A stretch of DNA of 64,000 nucleotides from Streptomyces sp. M41(2017) (GTDB lineage: Bacteria > Actinomycetota > Actinomycetes > Streptomycetales > Streptomycetaceae). Of the stretch, positions 17,961 to 26,249 are shown one piece after another. Both the position numbers and the translations under genes were made by a program. Below the pieces are notes generated by a model. That model was not told the DNA's origin. It worked only from the letters and a program-made list of their open reading frames with translations, and made no database searches. The stretch is from NCBI RefSeq assembly GCF_002078175.1, contig NZ_MWFK01000001.1, positions 3,410,001 through 3,474,000 of the forward strand, in the 5' to 3' direction. Numbering within the stretch: the first letter of the stretch is position 1; each line of letters starts with the position of its first letter.

Positions 17961-18551
17961 CTACTTGAGCAGTTCGCGGACGCGGCCGCGCAGGGAACTC
18001 ATCGTGAACCCCCTCGGGTCCACCTTGCCCGGCTGCCACTCCAGGTGGCCGATCACCGAGCGCTCGGTCCAGCCGTGATGGCGGCAGATGGCGGCGCACA
18101 CCCGGGCCACGGCCGTCAGCTGGGCCTCGGGCCACGGGTCCTTGCCGTCGCCGAGGTTCTCGCACTCGAAGCCGTAGAAATGGCGGTTGCCGTCGGTGTT
18201 CGCCTCGTTGTCGTGCGGGAGGGCCTTCTCGGCGATCACCGCGCGCAGGACGTCGTCGTCACCGAGGCCCGCGTGGTTGGCCCGGCCGTACCCGACGAGA
18301 TGGACGACGCCGTCCTTCGTGATGACGCCGTGGCACAGCGGACCGGGCAGGTCCTCGCGTCCGTCACGGCACAGTCCGACCGTGCGCGCGGCACCGGAGG
18401 TCACCGTGTGGTGGATCATCACGCCGTGCACCGGACCCCACGGTCCCTTGTGGTTGCGGTTGTGATGTCTCCAGTCGCCCACCTCGACGACGTGGACGTC
18501 CTCGTCCCTGATCCGGTCCAGGAAAGTGCCCGCGGACATGGGCGATGCCAT
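17961..18551 (-). CDS. N-acetylmuramoyl-L-alanine amidase (Amidase_2/PGRP domain)
   Basis: A 196-residue zinc amidase that would cut the bond between MurNAc and L-Ala. The zinc ligand region VMIHHTVTSG, HVVG-like HLVGYGRANHAG, GFECENLGDG and VIGHLEWQPGKVDP (late zinc His and acidic group) cover the whole Amidase_2 fold. No signal peptide is present, as in phage endolysins, so it may be released by an unconventional route or act on internal fragments. AAGGAGG before the ATG at 18551 fixes the start. There are no phage genes around it. Confidence 0.85.
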   Translation of the reverse strand: MASPMSAGTFLDRIRDEDVHVVEVGDWRHHNRNHKGPWGPVHGVMIHHTVTSGAARTVGLCRDGREDLPGPLCHGVITKDGVVHLVGYGRANHAGLGDDDVLRAVIAEKALPHDNEANTDGNRHFYGFECENLGDGKDPWPEAQLTAVARVCAAICRHHGWTERSVIGHLEWQPGKVDPRGFTMSSLRGRVRELLK

Positions 18552-18686
18552 GGCCGCCTCCTTCGCGCTGCGCGCCGGCCGCCTCGCGCGGCCGTCTCGT
18601 ATCGCAGCTTGTATCGCCGACGCGGCCGCCGGACCCACCCGTTCGCACAGCGAGCGAGCCGATCCGGTCAGCGGCGCGGGATCCGG

Positions 18687-18920
18687 TCAGGAGTGGAGGA
18701 AGCCGTCCCCGTGGGCGGTGATGTGGCTCTCCAGGGTCTGGAGAGCCTGCTGGGTCGCCTCGGGGGAGCCGGTGCCGTGCCGCTCCGCGTAGTACGCCGC
18801 GCCGAGTCTCTTCAGGAGGTCGGTGCCCGCCCGCTGGGCCTGCACGTCGTCCAGCTTCTGCTTGCCCTGCGTGAGGCCGCGCTGCGCCTGTTCCTTCGCG
18901 CGGTCCAGAAAGCCTGCCAC
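18687..18920 (-). CDS. Conserved small helical protein of unknown function
   Basis: A 77-residue protein starting VAGFLDRAKEQAQRGLTQGKQKLDDVQ, strongly helical and charged in its first half with no membrane segment. Comparable short proteins are widespread in Streptomyces without an assigned role. The GTG follows GACGGGAGATCGCA. It lies upstream of the amidase gene on the same strand with a 135-bp gap, so it may be separately transcribed, and it is divergent from the encapsulin gene. Confidence 0.7.
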   Translation of the reverse strand: MAGFLDRAKEQAQRGLTQGKQKLDDVQAQRAGTDLLKRLGAAYYAERHGTGSPEATQQALQTLESHITAHGDGFLHS

Positions 18921-19129
18921 TGCGATCTCCCGTCGTCGTCCGTCAGTGATCAAACGGACGGCCGGAGACGGGAGTTCCCCGGCCGCCGCGCGGTGGACCT
19001 CGACAGAATCACTCTCCCTGCCCAACTCGCGGGTGATCCATTCCCCCTCATTCGTGTAATAGCACCGGCACGCTCCGTGATGGAAGGCTTGCTCCCGAAG
19101 ATCAGTGCACGACCGGGAGGGCAATTTTC

Positions 19130-20536
19130 ATGTCGGTAGGCGAAGAGGTCCGCGCGGAGCAGAACCGTCCGCAGCAGAGTCTCGGCACATCAGCCGCGCG
19201 GAACCTGGCCACCACCACCAAGTCCGCGCCACAGATGCAGGAGATCAGCTCGCGGTGGCTGCTGCGCATGCTTCCGTGGGTGAACGTGCAGGGTGGCACG
19301 TACCGCGTGAACCGGCGGCTCAGCTACTCCGTGGGCGACGGCCGCGTGACGTTCGTGAAGACAGGGGACCAGGTCCAGGTCATCCCCGCGGAACTGGGCG
19401 AGCTGTCCGTCCTGCGGTCGTACGAGGACCAGGAGGTGCTGGCCGAGCTCGCGGCCCGGTGCCGACAGCGCGAGTTCGTCCCGGGTGACGTACTGGCCTC
19501 GTTCGGGAGCCAGGCCGACGAGGTGTTCCTGCTGGCGCACGGCAAGGTCGAGAAGATCGGCACCGGTCCCTACGGGGACGACGCGGTGCTCGGCGTCCTC
19601 GCCGACGGCGCGTACTTCGGGGAGCAGTCCCTGATCGACCCGGAGGCCATCTGGGAGTACACGGCCCGCGCGGTCACCTCGGTCACCGTGCTCACGCTGC
19701 CCCGGCAGGACCTCGAACAGGTCGCGGAGCGGTCCGAGTCCCTGCGGGAGCACCTCCAGGCGCTGCGCGCGATCCCGGCGCAGCGCCAGAACAAGTACGG
19801 CGAGAAGGAGATCGACCTCGCGGCCGGCCACACCGGTGAGCCGGACATCCCCGGCACCTTCGTGGACTACGAGGGCAGCCCGCGCGAGTACGAACTGAGC
19901 ATCGCCCAGACCGTCCTGCGCCTGCACACGCGCGTGGCCGACCTCTACAACCAGCCGATGAACCAGACGGAGCAGCAGCTCCGGCTCACCGTCGAGGCGT
20001 TGAAGGAGCGCCAGGAGCACGAGCTGATCAACAACCGGGAGTTCGGCCTGCTGAACAACTGCGAGTACGACCAGCGGCTCCAGCCGCACGACGGCGTGCC
20101 CAGCCCCGACGACCTGGACGAGCTGCTCAGCCGCCGTCGCGGCACCAAGATGCTCCTCGCTCACCCGCGGGCGATCTCCGCGATCGGCCGCGAGTTCAAC
20201 AAGCGCGGACTCGTTCCCGAGAGCGTCGAGATGGCGGGCAACCGCATCCCGACCTGGCGCGGCATCCCGATCTTCCCGTGCAACAAGATCCCGGTCACGG
20301 ACGCCCGGACGACCTCGATCATCGCGCTGCGTACGGGCGAGGCAGAGCAGGGGGTGGTCGGGCTCCAGCAGGCGGGCATCCCGGACGAGATCGAGCCGAG
20401 CCTGTCGGTGCGCTTCATGGGCATCAACGAACAGGCGGTCATCTCCTACCTGGTGACGGCGTACTACTCGGCCGCGGTGCTCGTGCCGGACGCCCTCGGC
20501 ATCCTGGAGAACGTCGAGATCGGCCGCTGGCGGTGA
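19130..20536 (+). CDS. Family 2B encapsulin shell protein with cyclic-nucleotide-binding-like domain
   Basis: Nanocompartment shell protein of 468 residues with an HK97-like capsid fold. The shell sequence ([20 protein letters not shown] and [17 protein letters not shown], then [20 protein letters not shown], ending with [14 protein letters not shown] strands) is interrupted at about residues 95-210 by a Crp/cNMP-binding domain. That domain includes [11 protein letters not shown] and ARAVT, the phosphate-binding cassette region with a conserved Arg. This insertion defines Family 2B. GGGAGGGCAATTTTC precedes the ATG. The gene is followed by a polyprenyl synthase, one of the described cargo classes. 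The shell probably encloses isoprenoid chemistry, and ligand binding on the exterior domain may gate it. Confidence 0.9.
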   Translation: MSVGEEVRAEQNRPQQSLGTSAARNLATTTKSAPQMQEISSRWLLRMLPWVNVQGGTYRVNRRLSYSVGDGRVTFVKTGDQVQVIPAELGELSVLRSYEDQEVLAELAARCRQREFVPGDVLASFGSQADEVFLLAHGKVEKIGTGPYGDDAVLGVLADGAYFGEQSLIDPEAIWEYTARAVTSVTVLTLPRQDLEQVAERSESLREHLQALRAIPAQRQNKYGEKEIDLAAGHTGEPDIPGTFVDYEGSPREYELSIAQTVLRLHTRVADLYNQPMNQTEQQLRLTVEALKERQEHELINNREFGLLNNCEYDQRLQPHDGVPSPDDLDELLSRRRGTKMLLAHPRAISAIGREFNKRGLVPESVEMAGNRIPTWRGIPIFPCNKIPVTDARTTSIIALRTGEAEQGVVGLQQAGIPDEIEPSLSVRFMGINEQAVISYLVTAYYSAAVLVPDALGILENVEIGRWR

Positions 20537-20561
20537 CGTTCCGCACGGCGGAACCCGGCGT

Positions 20562-20585
20562 GCGCCCGCCCCGCGGGGCGGGCGC
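20562..20585. terminator. Perfect palindrome between encapsulin and cargo genes
   Basis: GCGCCCGCCCCG (20562-20573) is followed at once by its exact complement. As RNA this gives a very stable hairpin 25 bases after the shell stop. It is probably a partial terminator or stabiliser that keeps shell mRNA above cargo mRNA. Confidence 0.6.
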
Positions 20586-20663
20586 GCCCGGGGAACACCC
20601 GCCCGGCGTCCGTGACGGCGCCACGATCAGCCCGCTCTCCGAGACGACCGCGGGGGAGACCGC

Positions 20664-21815
20664 ATGACGACGGGGACGAAGCAGGGTCCGGCCGGTATCC
20701 CGAACAGGCGGCCTCCGGCCGGGATCCCGGACACGCGAAGCGCCGGCGGGAGGTCCATGGGACGACACGGTGAGCGGCGGGCCGTGCCGGGTCCGTCCGA
20801 GGGGCAGGAGGCGGCGGACGTCCTGGAGCGTGCCCGGGCGTTGGTCGACCCCGAGCTGCGCAGGGCCATCGACTCGCTGCCCGGGTCGATGCGCAGGGTG
20901 GCGCTGTACCACTTCGGCTGGGAGCACGCGGACGGCACTCCCGCCGCGGGCAACGCGGGCAAGGCCATCCGGCCCGCGCTCGTCCTGACGGCGGTCCGCG
21001 CCCTCGGCGGACAGCAGGCGGCGGCCGTCCGGGCCGCCGCGGCGGTGGAGCTGATCCACAACTTCACCCTGCTCCACGACGACGTGATGGACCGCGACAC
21101 CACCCGCAGGCACCGCGCCACCGCGTGGACCGTGTTCGGCGACGCCGACGCGATCCTGGCCGGGGACGCCCTGCAGGCGCTGGCCCTGCAGCTGCTCGCC
21201 GAGGACCCGCACCCCGCGTCCGCGGCGGCGGCCGCCCGGCTCGCGGGCTGCGTCGTAGAACTGTGCGCCGGACAGCACACGGACACGGCCATGGAGCAGC
21301 TCGGCCCGGACGAGGTCACCCTCGACGAGTGCCTCGCCATGGCCGAGGCGAAGACGGGCGCCCTCATCGGGTGCGCCTGCGCCCTCGGAGGCCTGTACGC
21401 CGGGGCGGACGCGGAGGACGTCGACGCGCTCGACGCGTTCGGCAGGGAGGCCGGTCTCGCGTTCCAGCTCATCGACGACGTGATCGGGATCTGGGGGGAC
21501 CCGAGCCGTACCGGCAAGCCCGCCGGGGCGGACCTCATCGCCCGCAAGAAGTCCTTGCCCGTGGTCGCCGCGCTGGGTTCGGGCACTCCGGCGGCCGGCG
21601 AGCTGGCGGAGTTGTACGGAGCGCCCTACCGGGAAGGAGAGCTGGAGCGCACGGTGCTCGCCGTCGAGCGGGCGGGCGGGCGCGACTGGGCGCAGGCCCA
21701 GGCGGCGGACCGGATGGCGCGGGCGATGCACGAACTGTCCCGGGCGGTCCCCGAACCCGAGGCGGCGGGAGGTCTCCTCGCGCTCGCCGAGTTCGTGACC
21801 CGGCGCAGCAGCTGA
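20664..21815 (+). CDS. Polyprenyl diphosphate synthase, likely encapsulin cargo
   Basis: Trans-isoprenyl diphosphate synthase of 383 residues that condenses allylic diphosphates with IPP. The first Asp-rich motif is HDDVMDRD (Asp139-Asp143) and the second is LIDDVIGIWGD from Asp271. KAIRP and HNFTLLHDD are conserved. The first about 50 residues are disordered and contain a doubled PAGIP motif (PAGIPNRR, PPAGIPDTR), absent from ordinary synthases and a good candidate for cargo loading into the shell. ATG follows GGGGGAG. It is 127 bp after the shell gene, same strand. Product chain length is not predictable here. Confidence 0.9.
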   Translation: MTTGTKQGPAGIPNRRPPAGIPDTRSAGGRSMGRHGERRAVPGPSEGQEAADVLERARALVDPELRRAIDSLPGSMRRVALYHFGWEHADGTPAAGNAGKAIRPALVLTAVRALGGQQAAAVRAAAAVELIHNFTLLHDDVMDRDTTRRHRATAWTVFGDADAILAGDALQALALQLLAEDPHPASAAAAARLAGCVVELCAGQHTDTAMEQLGPDEVTLDECLAMAEAKTGALIGCACALGGLYAGADAEDVDALDAFGREAGLAFQLIDDVIGIWGDPSRTGKPAGADLIARKKSLPVVAALGSGTPAAGELAELYGAPYREGELERTVLAVERAGGRDWAQAQAADRMARAMHELSRAVPEPEAAGGLLALAEFVTRRSS

Positions 21816-21850
21816 CCGGCCCCGGCCGGCGCACGACCCCGGAGCCCCGG

Positions 21851-21882
21851 GCACCGTACGGAACCTGACCGCCGTACGGTGC
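21851..21882 (+). terminator. Terminator after the encapsulin operon
   Basis: GCACCGTACGG (21851-21861) and CCGTACGGTGC (21872-21882) form an 11-bp perfect stem with a 10-base loop, closing the shell-cargo transcript before the GNAT gene. Confidence 0.75.
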
Positions 21883-22041
21883 CGGACTCCGGTGAGCGGG
21901 TCCCGCACATCCCCACGGCGTGCGGGGCCCGCGCCTTTCTTCCCGGCCCGCACCCGGGGGAGCCCGGCCCGGCCCCGACCCGCGTACTAGGCTCAACCTC
22001 CGTACGATCACGGGCGGTTGGGGCGAGGGGCGGGACAGGTC

Positions 22042-22674
22042 ATGGGTGTGGCGATCCGGGTGGCGGACGACGGCGACCGGGAACTGCTCGTGCGGCTGCT
22101 GGACGAGGCGTTCCAGGACGATCCGGTGAGCGGTTGGGTCTTTCCCGATCCGGCGTACCGCCGTGCCACCCACCACAGGCTGATGGCGGCGTTCACCGAC
22201 ATCGTGCTCGCGGAGGGCCGGGTCGACCTGGCCGAGGACGGTTCCGCGTGCGCGCTGTGGCTGGGCGTCCCGGCCGGGGACCACGACGGTGCGGACGGTG
22301 CGGGCCAGGAGGACGAGGACGGCCCGGCGCAGCTGCGCGCCGCCGTCGACCCGGACAACGAACGGGTCGAACTGATCGGCCGGCTCACCGCGGACGTCCA
22401 CCCCTCCGGCCGCGCGCACACCTACCTCTGGATGATCGCGGTGTCGCCGGAGCGCCAGGGTGAGGGACTCGGCAGCGCGCTCATGGAGCCGGTGCTCGAC
22501 CGTTGCGACCGCGAGGGTCTCGCCGCCTACCTGGAGGCGAGCAGCGGCCGCAGCCGCGCCCTGTACGAGCGGCTCGGCTTCGTCGTCACGGGCGGTCCGC
22601 TCGCCCTGCCCGACGGCCCGTACATGTGGCCGATGTGGCGCGAGCCGCGCCCAGGACAGCGGGACGCGCGCTAG
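22042..22674 (+). CDS. GNAT-family N-acetyltransferase
   Basis: A 210-residue acetyltransferase with the acetyl-CoA motif IAVSPERQGEGLGSALM and the late ALYERLGFVV strand. An acidic insertion rich in Asp/Glu (about residues 80-105) is unusual. The acceptor substrate is unknown. ATG at 22042 (MGVAIRVADDGD) follows GAGGGGCGGGACAGG. Alternative upstream starts add only eight residues. It lies 227 bp after the encapsulin cargo gene beyond a terminator, so co-operation with the compartment is possible but not shown. Its end overlaps the convergent tetR-type gene by four bases. Confidence 0.85.
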   Translation: MGVAIRVADDGDRELLVRLLDEAFQDDPVSGWVFPDPAYRRATHHRLMAAFTDIVLAEGRVDLAEDGSACALWLGVPAGDHDGADGAGQEDEDGPAQLRAAVDPDNERVELIGRLTADVHPSGRAHTYLWMIAVSPERQGEGLGSALMEPVLDRCDREGLAAYLEASSGRSRALYERLGFVVTGGPLALPDGPYMWPMWREPRPGQRDAR

Positions 22675-23303
22675 GCCCGGTTCCCGGCCCCTTCTTGGTC
22701 CCCGTCGCCGCCGTCGTCGTCCGGGACGATCGTCGTCACGATGGTCTCGAGGAGCCCGTCCGGTACGGCCACGCCGGGCAGGGCGTCGGCCAGGACGCCG
22801 GGCAGGGTCAGGTGTTCCAGGAGCAGGCCGAGCACCGCGAGGTACAGGACGGCCACGGTCCGGTCGCCGCCGGGCAGCCCGGCGTCCCGGTGGAACTCCA
22901 TCGCCTGTTCGAGGTCGCCGCGCACCGACGCCGTGTACGACGCGCGCAGGGTCGGGCGCCGGGTGGCCTCCAGACGCATCTCGAAGAGGGCGAGGTAGCC
23001 CGTGCGGTCGCGGGTCGCCCGGCCCAGCAGGTCCCGCATGAACTCCAGGACGAGCGCGCGGTCGCGGGGGGCCGCCAGCAGACCGGCGAGGACGGCGGGA
23101 TCCGGGGCCAGCCGCCGGTGGAGGTGGGTGTCGACCTGGTTCAGCAGATCGTCGCGGTCGCTGAAGTAGTTCGACGCGGTACCCACCGGAACCGCGGCCT
23201 CCGCGTCCACCGCGCGGAACGTCAGTCCCCGCGCGCCCTCGCGGGCCAGTACCGCCACCGCCGCGTCGACGAGGGCTGCCCTGCGCTCGGTGTTCCGTGC
23301 CAT
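22671..23303 (-). CDS. TetR-family transcriptional regulator
   Basis: A 210-residue regulator with an N-terminal TetR HTH (about 5-55: AREGARGLTFRAVDAEAAVPVGTAS, NYFSDRDDLL) and a helical ligand domain. The Asp/Gly-rich C-terminal tail is not conserved-looking. It is divergent from the dihydrofolate-reductase-like gene. The 175-bp gap between them contains inverted repeats suited to its operator, so it most likely represses that gene and itself. The inducer is unknown. Confidence 0.88.
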   Translation of the reverse strand: MARNTERRAALVDAAVAVLAREGARGLTFRAVDAEAAVPVGTASNYFSDRDDLLNQVDTHLHRRLAPDPAVLAGLLAAPRDRALVLEFMRDLLGRATRDRTGYLALFEMRLEATRRPTLRASYTASVRGDLEQAMEFHRDAGLPGGDRTVAVLYLAVLGLLLEHLTLPGVLADALPGVAVPDGLLETIVTTIVPDDDGGDGDQEGAGNRA

Positions 23304-23395
23304 GTGCCGGTTCCTCTCCCTGTGACGCGCCGTTCCCGCTGTGGTGGCCCGACGCCCCGGCCATGCCCCCCAGGGGCGGACGCTTCAATCCTCTT

Positions 23396-23433
23396 GAACC
23401 ACTACAGATGAAGCACTATAACTGAAGTGGTTC
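23396..23433. promoter_or_regulatory. Candidate TetR operator
   Basis: GAACCACT (23396-23403) and AGTGGTTC (23426-23433) are perfect 8-base inverted arms 22 bases apart. A tighter CACT-N8-AGTG palindrome (23414-23429) is nested inside. The local sequence is AT-rich against the GC background, between the divergent regulator and reductase-like genes. Confidence 0.6.
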
Positions 23434-23478
23434 GGCAGGAGCCGTCCACCACGACGCCGCCCGAGAGAAGAGACCCGC

Positions 23479-24063
23479 TTGCGCAAGCTCACCTACTTCG
23501 TCGCCTGCTCGATCGACGGCTTCATCGGCGATCCCGACGGCGACGCCGATCCCTTCATGCCGTTCGTCGACGAGGAGTTCCTCGCCTTCCTGACGGCGGA
23601 GTACCCCGAGACCATCGCGTCCCAGGGCCGCCGCGCCCTCGGCGTCGACGACCTGGAGAACCGGGTCTTCGACACGGTCGTCCAGGGCCGGGCCAGCTAC
23701 CAACTGGCGCTCGACATCGGCGTGACCAGCCCGTACGCGCATCTGCGCCAGTACGTCGCCTCCCGCACCCTCACCGAGTCGCCCGACCCGGCCGTCCGGA
23801 TCGTCGGGGACGACATCGTCGGCACCGTCCGTGAACTGAAGGCGGAGGAAGGTGAGTTCGGCATCTACCTGTGCGGCGGCTCGCAACTCGCCGGTGAGCT
23901 GATCGACGAGGTCGACGAGCTGGTCGTCAAGACGTACCCGGTGGTCCTCGGTTCCGGCCTGCCGATGTTCGGCTCCGGATTCGACGTCGGTGCGTTCACC
24001 CTCGACGAGATGCGGCTCTTCGGGAACGGCGTCCTCGTGCGGACCTATCGCAGGAAGCGCTGA
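23479..24063 (+). CDS. Dihydrofolate reductase / RibD C-terminal-like family protein
   Basis: A 194-residue NADPH-fold protein of the RibD_C (DHFR-like) superfamily. MRKLTYFVACSIDGFIG is the typical first strand and IYLCGGSQLAGELIDEVDEL is the conserved nucleotide-binding region. Such YyaP/YwjB-type proteins are putative reductases, not true folate enzymes. TTG is used as start, preceded by GAGAGAAGAG, and agrees with the family N-terminus. It is under likely control of the divergent TetR protein. Confidence 0.85.
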   Translation: MRKLTYFVACSIDGFIGDPDGDADPFMPFVDEEFLAFLTAEYPETIASQGRRALGVDDLENRVFDTVVQGRASYQLALDIGVTSPYAHLRQYVASRTLTESPDPAVRIVGDDIVGTVRELKAEEGEFGIYLCGGSQLAGELIDEVDELVVKTYPVVLGSGLPMFGSGFDVGAFTLDEMRLFGNGVLVRTYRRKR

Positions 24064-24226
24064 ATCCGCCACCGCCCTACCCTGAAGGCAGCGAAGGACC
24101 CGCCCCCGAAAAAGATTCCGACGTCGTGGACCCCGTCGTGTCGAGAACCGCGGACCGGCTCCGACGTCCCCTGTGAGAGCCGCCCAGCACGGGCGGCCCG
24201 AGCGAGGAAACAGAAGGAGCGGACTC

Positions 24227-24640
24227 ATGAAGTACCTGGTGATGGTGCAGGGAACGCAGGCCGACTACGCGAGCCAGCGGGGCGACGCCACCGCGCAGCC
24301 GCCGCTCTGGACGGAGGAGGAGATCCAGGCGATGTTCGCGCACATGGGCGCGATCAACGACGACCTCTCCGAATCGGGCGAGCTGGTCGACATGAACGGC
24401 CTGCTCGAACCCGCGAAGGCCCGTCTCGTGTCCCGCGGCGCGGACGGTGAGGTCGTGATCACCGACGGCCCGTACGGCGAGACCAAGGAAGTGATGGCCG
24501 GCTACTGGGTGGTCGACTGCGCGAGTCTGGACCGGGTCACCGAGATCGCCGCGCGCGTCACCGCCTGCCCCGTTCCGAAGGGCGCCCCGGAGTACCCGGT
24601 GGTCATCCGGCCCATCGGGGACGGCGGCGGGGACGTCTGA
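24227..24640 (+). CDS. YCII/DGPF-domain protein, ECF42 partner
   Basis: A 137-residue YCII-related protein. The diagnostic DGP[FY] motif is present in VVITDGPYGETKEVMAGYWVV. Proteins of this class are regularly encoded next to ECF42 sigma factors and are known targets of them. ATG follows AGAAGGAGCGG. It ends six bases before the sigma gene on the same strand, indicating an operon. Catalytic function is not established for the family. Confidence 0.9.
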   Translation: MKYLVMVQGTQADYASQRGDATAQPPLWTEEEIQAMFAHMGAINDDLSESGELVDMNGLLEPAKARLVSRGADGEVVITDGPYGETKEVMAGYWVVDCASLDRVTEIAARVTACPVPKGAPEYPVVIRPIGDGGGDV

Positions 24641-24645
24641 GCGGG

Positions 24646-25872
24646 ATGAGCGGCACGACCGGGGTCGAGGATCTGCTGCGCCACCACGCGCCGCAGGTCC
24701 TCGGTGCCCTGGTGCGCCGCTACGGCCACTTCGACGCCGCCGAGGACGCGGTCCAGGAGGCCCTGCTGGCGGCGGCCGGCCAGTGGCCCGCCAAGGGCGT
24801 GCCGGACAACCCGCGCGGCTGGCTGATCAAGGTGGCCTCGCGGCGGCTCGTCGACACCCTGCGCGCGGAACAGGCGCGGCGGCTGCGCGAGGAGAAGGCG
24901 GCCGCGCTCACGCCGCGGGACGCGTTCACCGCGCCGCCGCCCGGCGCCGACCGCGCCCCGTCGGAGGACGACACGCTCACGCTCCTCTTCCTGTGCTGTC
25001 ACCCCGACCTGAGCCCGCCCGCGCAGATCGCGCTCACCCTGCGCGCGGTCGGCGGACTCACCACGGCGGAGATCGCGCGGGCCTGGCTGGTGCCCGAGGC
25101 GACCATGGCCCAGCGGATCAGCCGCGCCAAGCGGAAGGTGCGGGGCGTACGGTTCGCCCGCCCCGAGCGCTGGGAGGAACGGCTCCCCGCCGTCCTGCAC
25201 ACCCTCTACCTGATCTTCAACGAGGGCTACACGGCCACCTCGGGGACCTCCTTGCAGCGGGCCGAACTCGCCGGTGAGGCGCTCCGGTTGGCGCGTACGG
25301 TCCGCCGACTGCTGCCCGAGGACGCCGAAGTGGCCGGGCTGCTCGCGCTGATGCTCCTCACCGACGCCCGCCGCGCCGCGCGCACCGGACCGCACGGAGA
25401 CCTCGTCCCCCTCGACGAACAGGACCGCGACCGCTGGGACAGGGCGGCCATCGAGGAGGGCGTGGCCCTGGTGACGGAGGCGCTGGCACGCGGACGGGCG
25501 GGCCCCTATCAGCTGCGCGCCGCCATCGCCGCCGTCCACGACGAGGCACGCACGCCGGAGGCGACGGACTGGGCCGAGATCCTCGGCCTGTACGACATCC
25601 TCGTCCGCCAGGTACCCGGCCCCGTCGAACAGCTCAACCGCACGGTCGCCGTCGCCATGGTGCACGGCCCGCGCGCGGCCCTCGCCGAACTCGACCGGCT
25701 GGAGGACGCGTCGGCCGCCGGGCACCGGCCGGACGCCGTCCGCGGCCATCTGCTGGAGCGCGCCGGAGACACGGCGGGAGCCCGCGCGGCCTACACGTCG
25801 GCCGCCGGCCAGACCCTCAGCCTGCCGGAGCGCCGCTATTTGGAGGCGCGCGCGGCCCGGCTCGGGCCGTAG
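24646..25872 (+). CDS. ECF42-type RNA polymerase sigma factor with C-terminal extension
   Basis: Extracytoplasmic-function sigma factor of 408 residues. Sigma region 2 is at about 5-75 (YGHFDAAEDAVQEALLAA) and region 4 at about 110-170 (GGLTTAEIARAWLVPEATMAQRISRAK). A C-terminal extension of over 200 residues (DUF6596/TPR-like helices, LYLIFNEGYTATSG) characterises ECF42 proteins and replaces the usual anti-sigma control. Pairing with the DGPF gene immediately upstream supports the class. The extension is likely to receive the activating signal. Confidence 0.93.
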   Translation: MSGTTGVEDLLRHHAPQVLGALVRRYGHFDAAEDAVQEALLAAAGQWPAKGVPDNPRGWLIKVASRRLVDTLRAEQARRLREEKAAALTPRDAFTAPPPGADRAPSEDDTLTLLFLCCHPDLSPPAQIALTLRAVGGLTTAEIARAWLVPEATMAQRISRAKRKVRGVRFARPERWEERLPAVLHTLYLIFNEGYTATSGTSLQRAELAGEALRLARTVRRLLPEDAEVAGLLALMLLTDARRAARTGPHGDLVPLDEQDRDRWDRAAIEEGVALVTEALARGRAGPYQLRAAIAAVHDEARTPEATDWAEILGLYDILVRQVPGPVEQLNRTVAVAMVHGPRAALAELDRLEDASAAGHRPDAVRGHLLERAGDTAGARAAYTSAAGQTLSLPERRYLEARAARLGP

Positions 25873-25882
25873 CGTTCCTCCC

Positions 25883-26230
25883 ATGTCCGAACCTCTGCTG
25901 CACCTGACCGAGCGCTCCCTGTGGGACGCGGCCCGCGCCTCCGGCGCCTTCGAGATGTCCACCCGCGGCCGGACCCTCCAGGAGGAGGGCTTCATCCACT
26001 GCTCGCTGCGCCACCAACTCCAGCCGGTGGCGACGATGTTGTACGGCTCCTACACCGGCCCCGACGAACTGGTGGTCCTCGTCGTCGACCCCGAACGCCT
26101 CACCGTGCCGGTCCGCTTCGAGGCGATGGAACCCGGCGGCGAGGAGTTCCCCCACGTCTACGGGCCGGTCCCGGCCGCCGCCGTGGTGGACGTGGAGGTC
26201 TGGACCCCGGGTGCGGACGGCGCCCGGTGA
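25883..26230 (+). CDS. DUF952 family protein
   Basis: A 115-residue protein matching DUF952: LLHLTERSLWDAARASGAFE, then EEGFIHCSLRHQL and VVDPERLTVPVRFE, ending EFPHVYGPVPAAAVV. The conserved GFIHCS and HVYGP motifs suggest a small enzyme-like fold related to glutathione-transferase-adjacent proteins, but activity is unknown. It starts ten bases after the sigma gene, so it probably belongs to the same transcript. Confidence 0.88.
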   Translation: MSEPLLHLTERSLWDAARASGAFEMSTRGRTLQEEGFIHCSLRHQLQPVATMLYGSYTGPDELVVLVVDPERLTVPVRFEAMEPGGEEFPHVYGPVPAAAVVDVEVWTPGADGAR

Positions 26231-26249
26231 CGCCCCTCGCGGACACCCC

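Noticed and set aside
15134..17968. A 944-codon plus-strand frame over the antiporter and PLP enzyme genes
   Set aside because: Low-complexity Arg/Pro/Gly translation in a shifted frame of the antiporter; no homology-like features.
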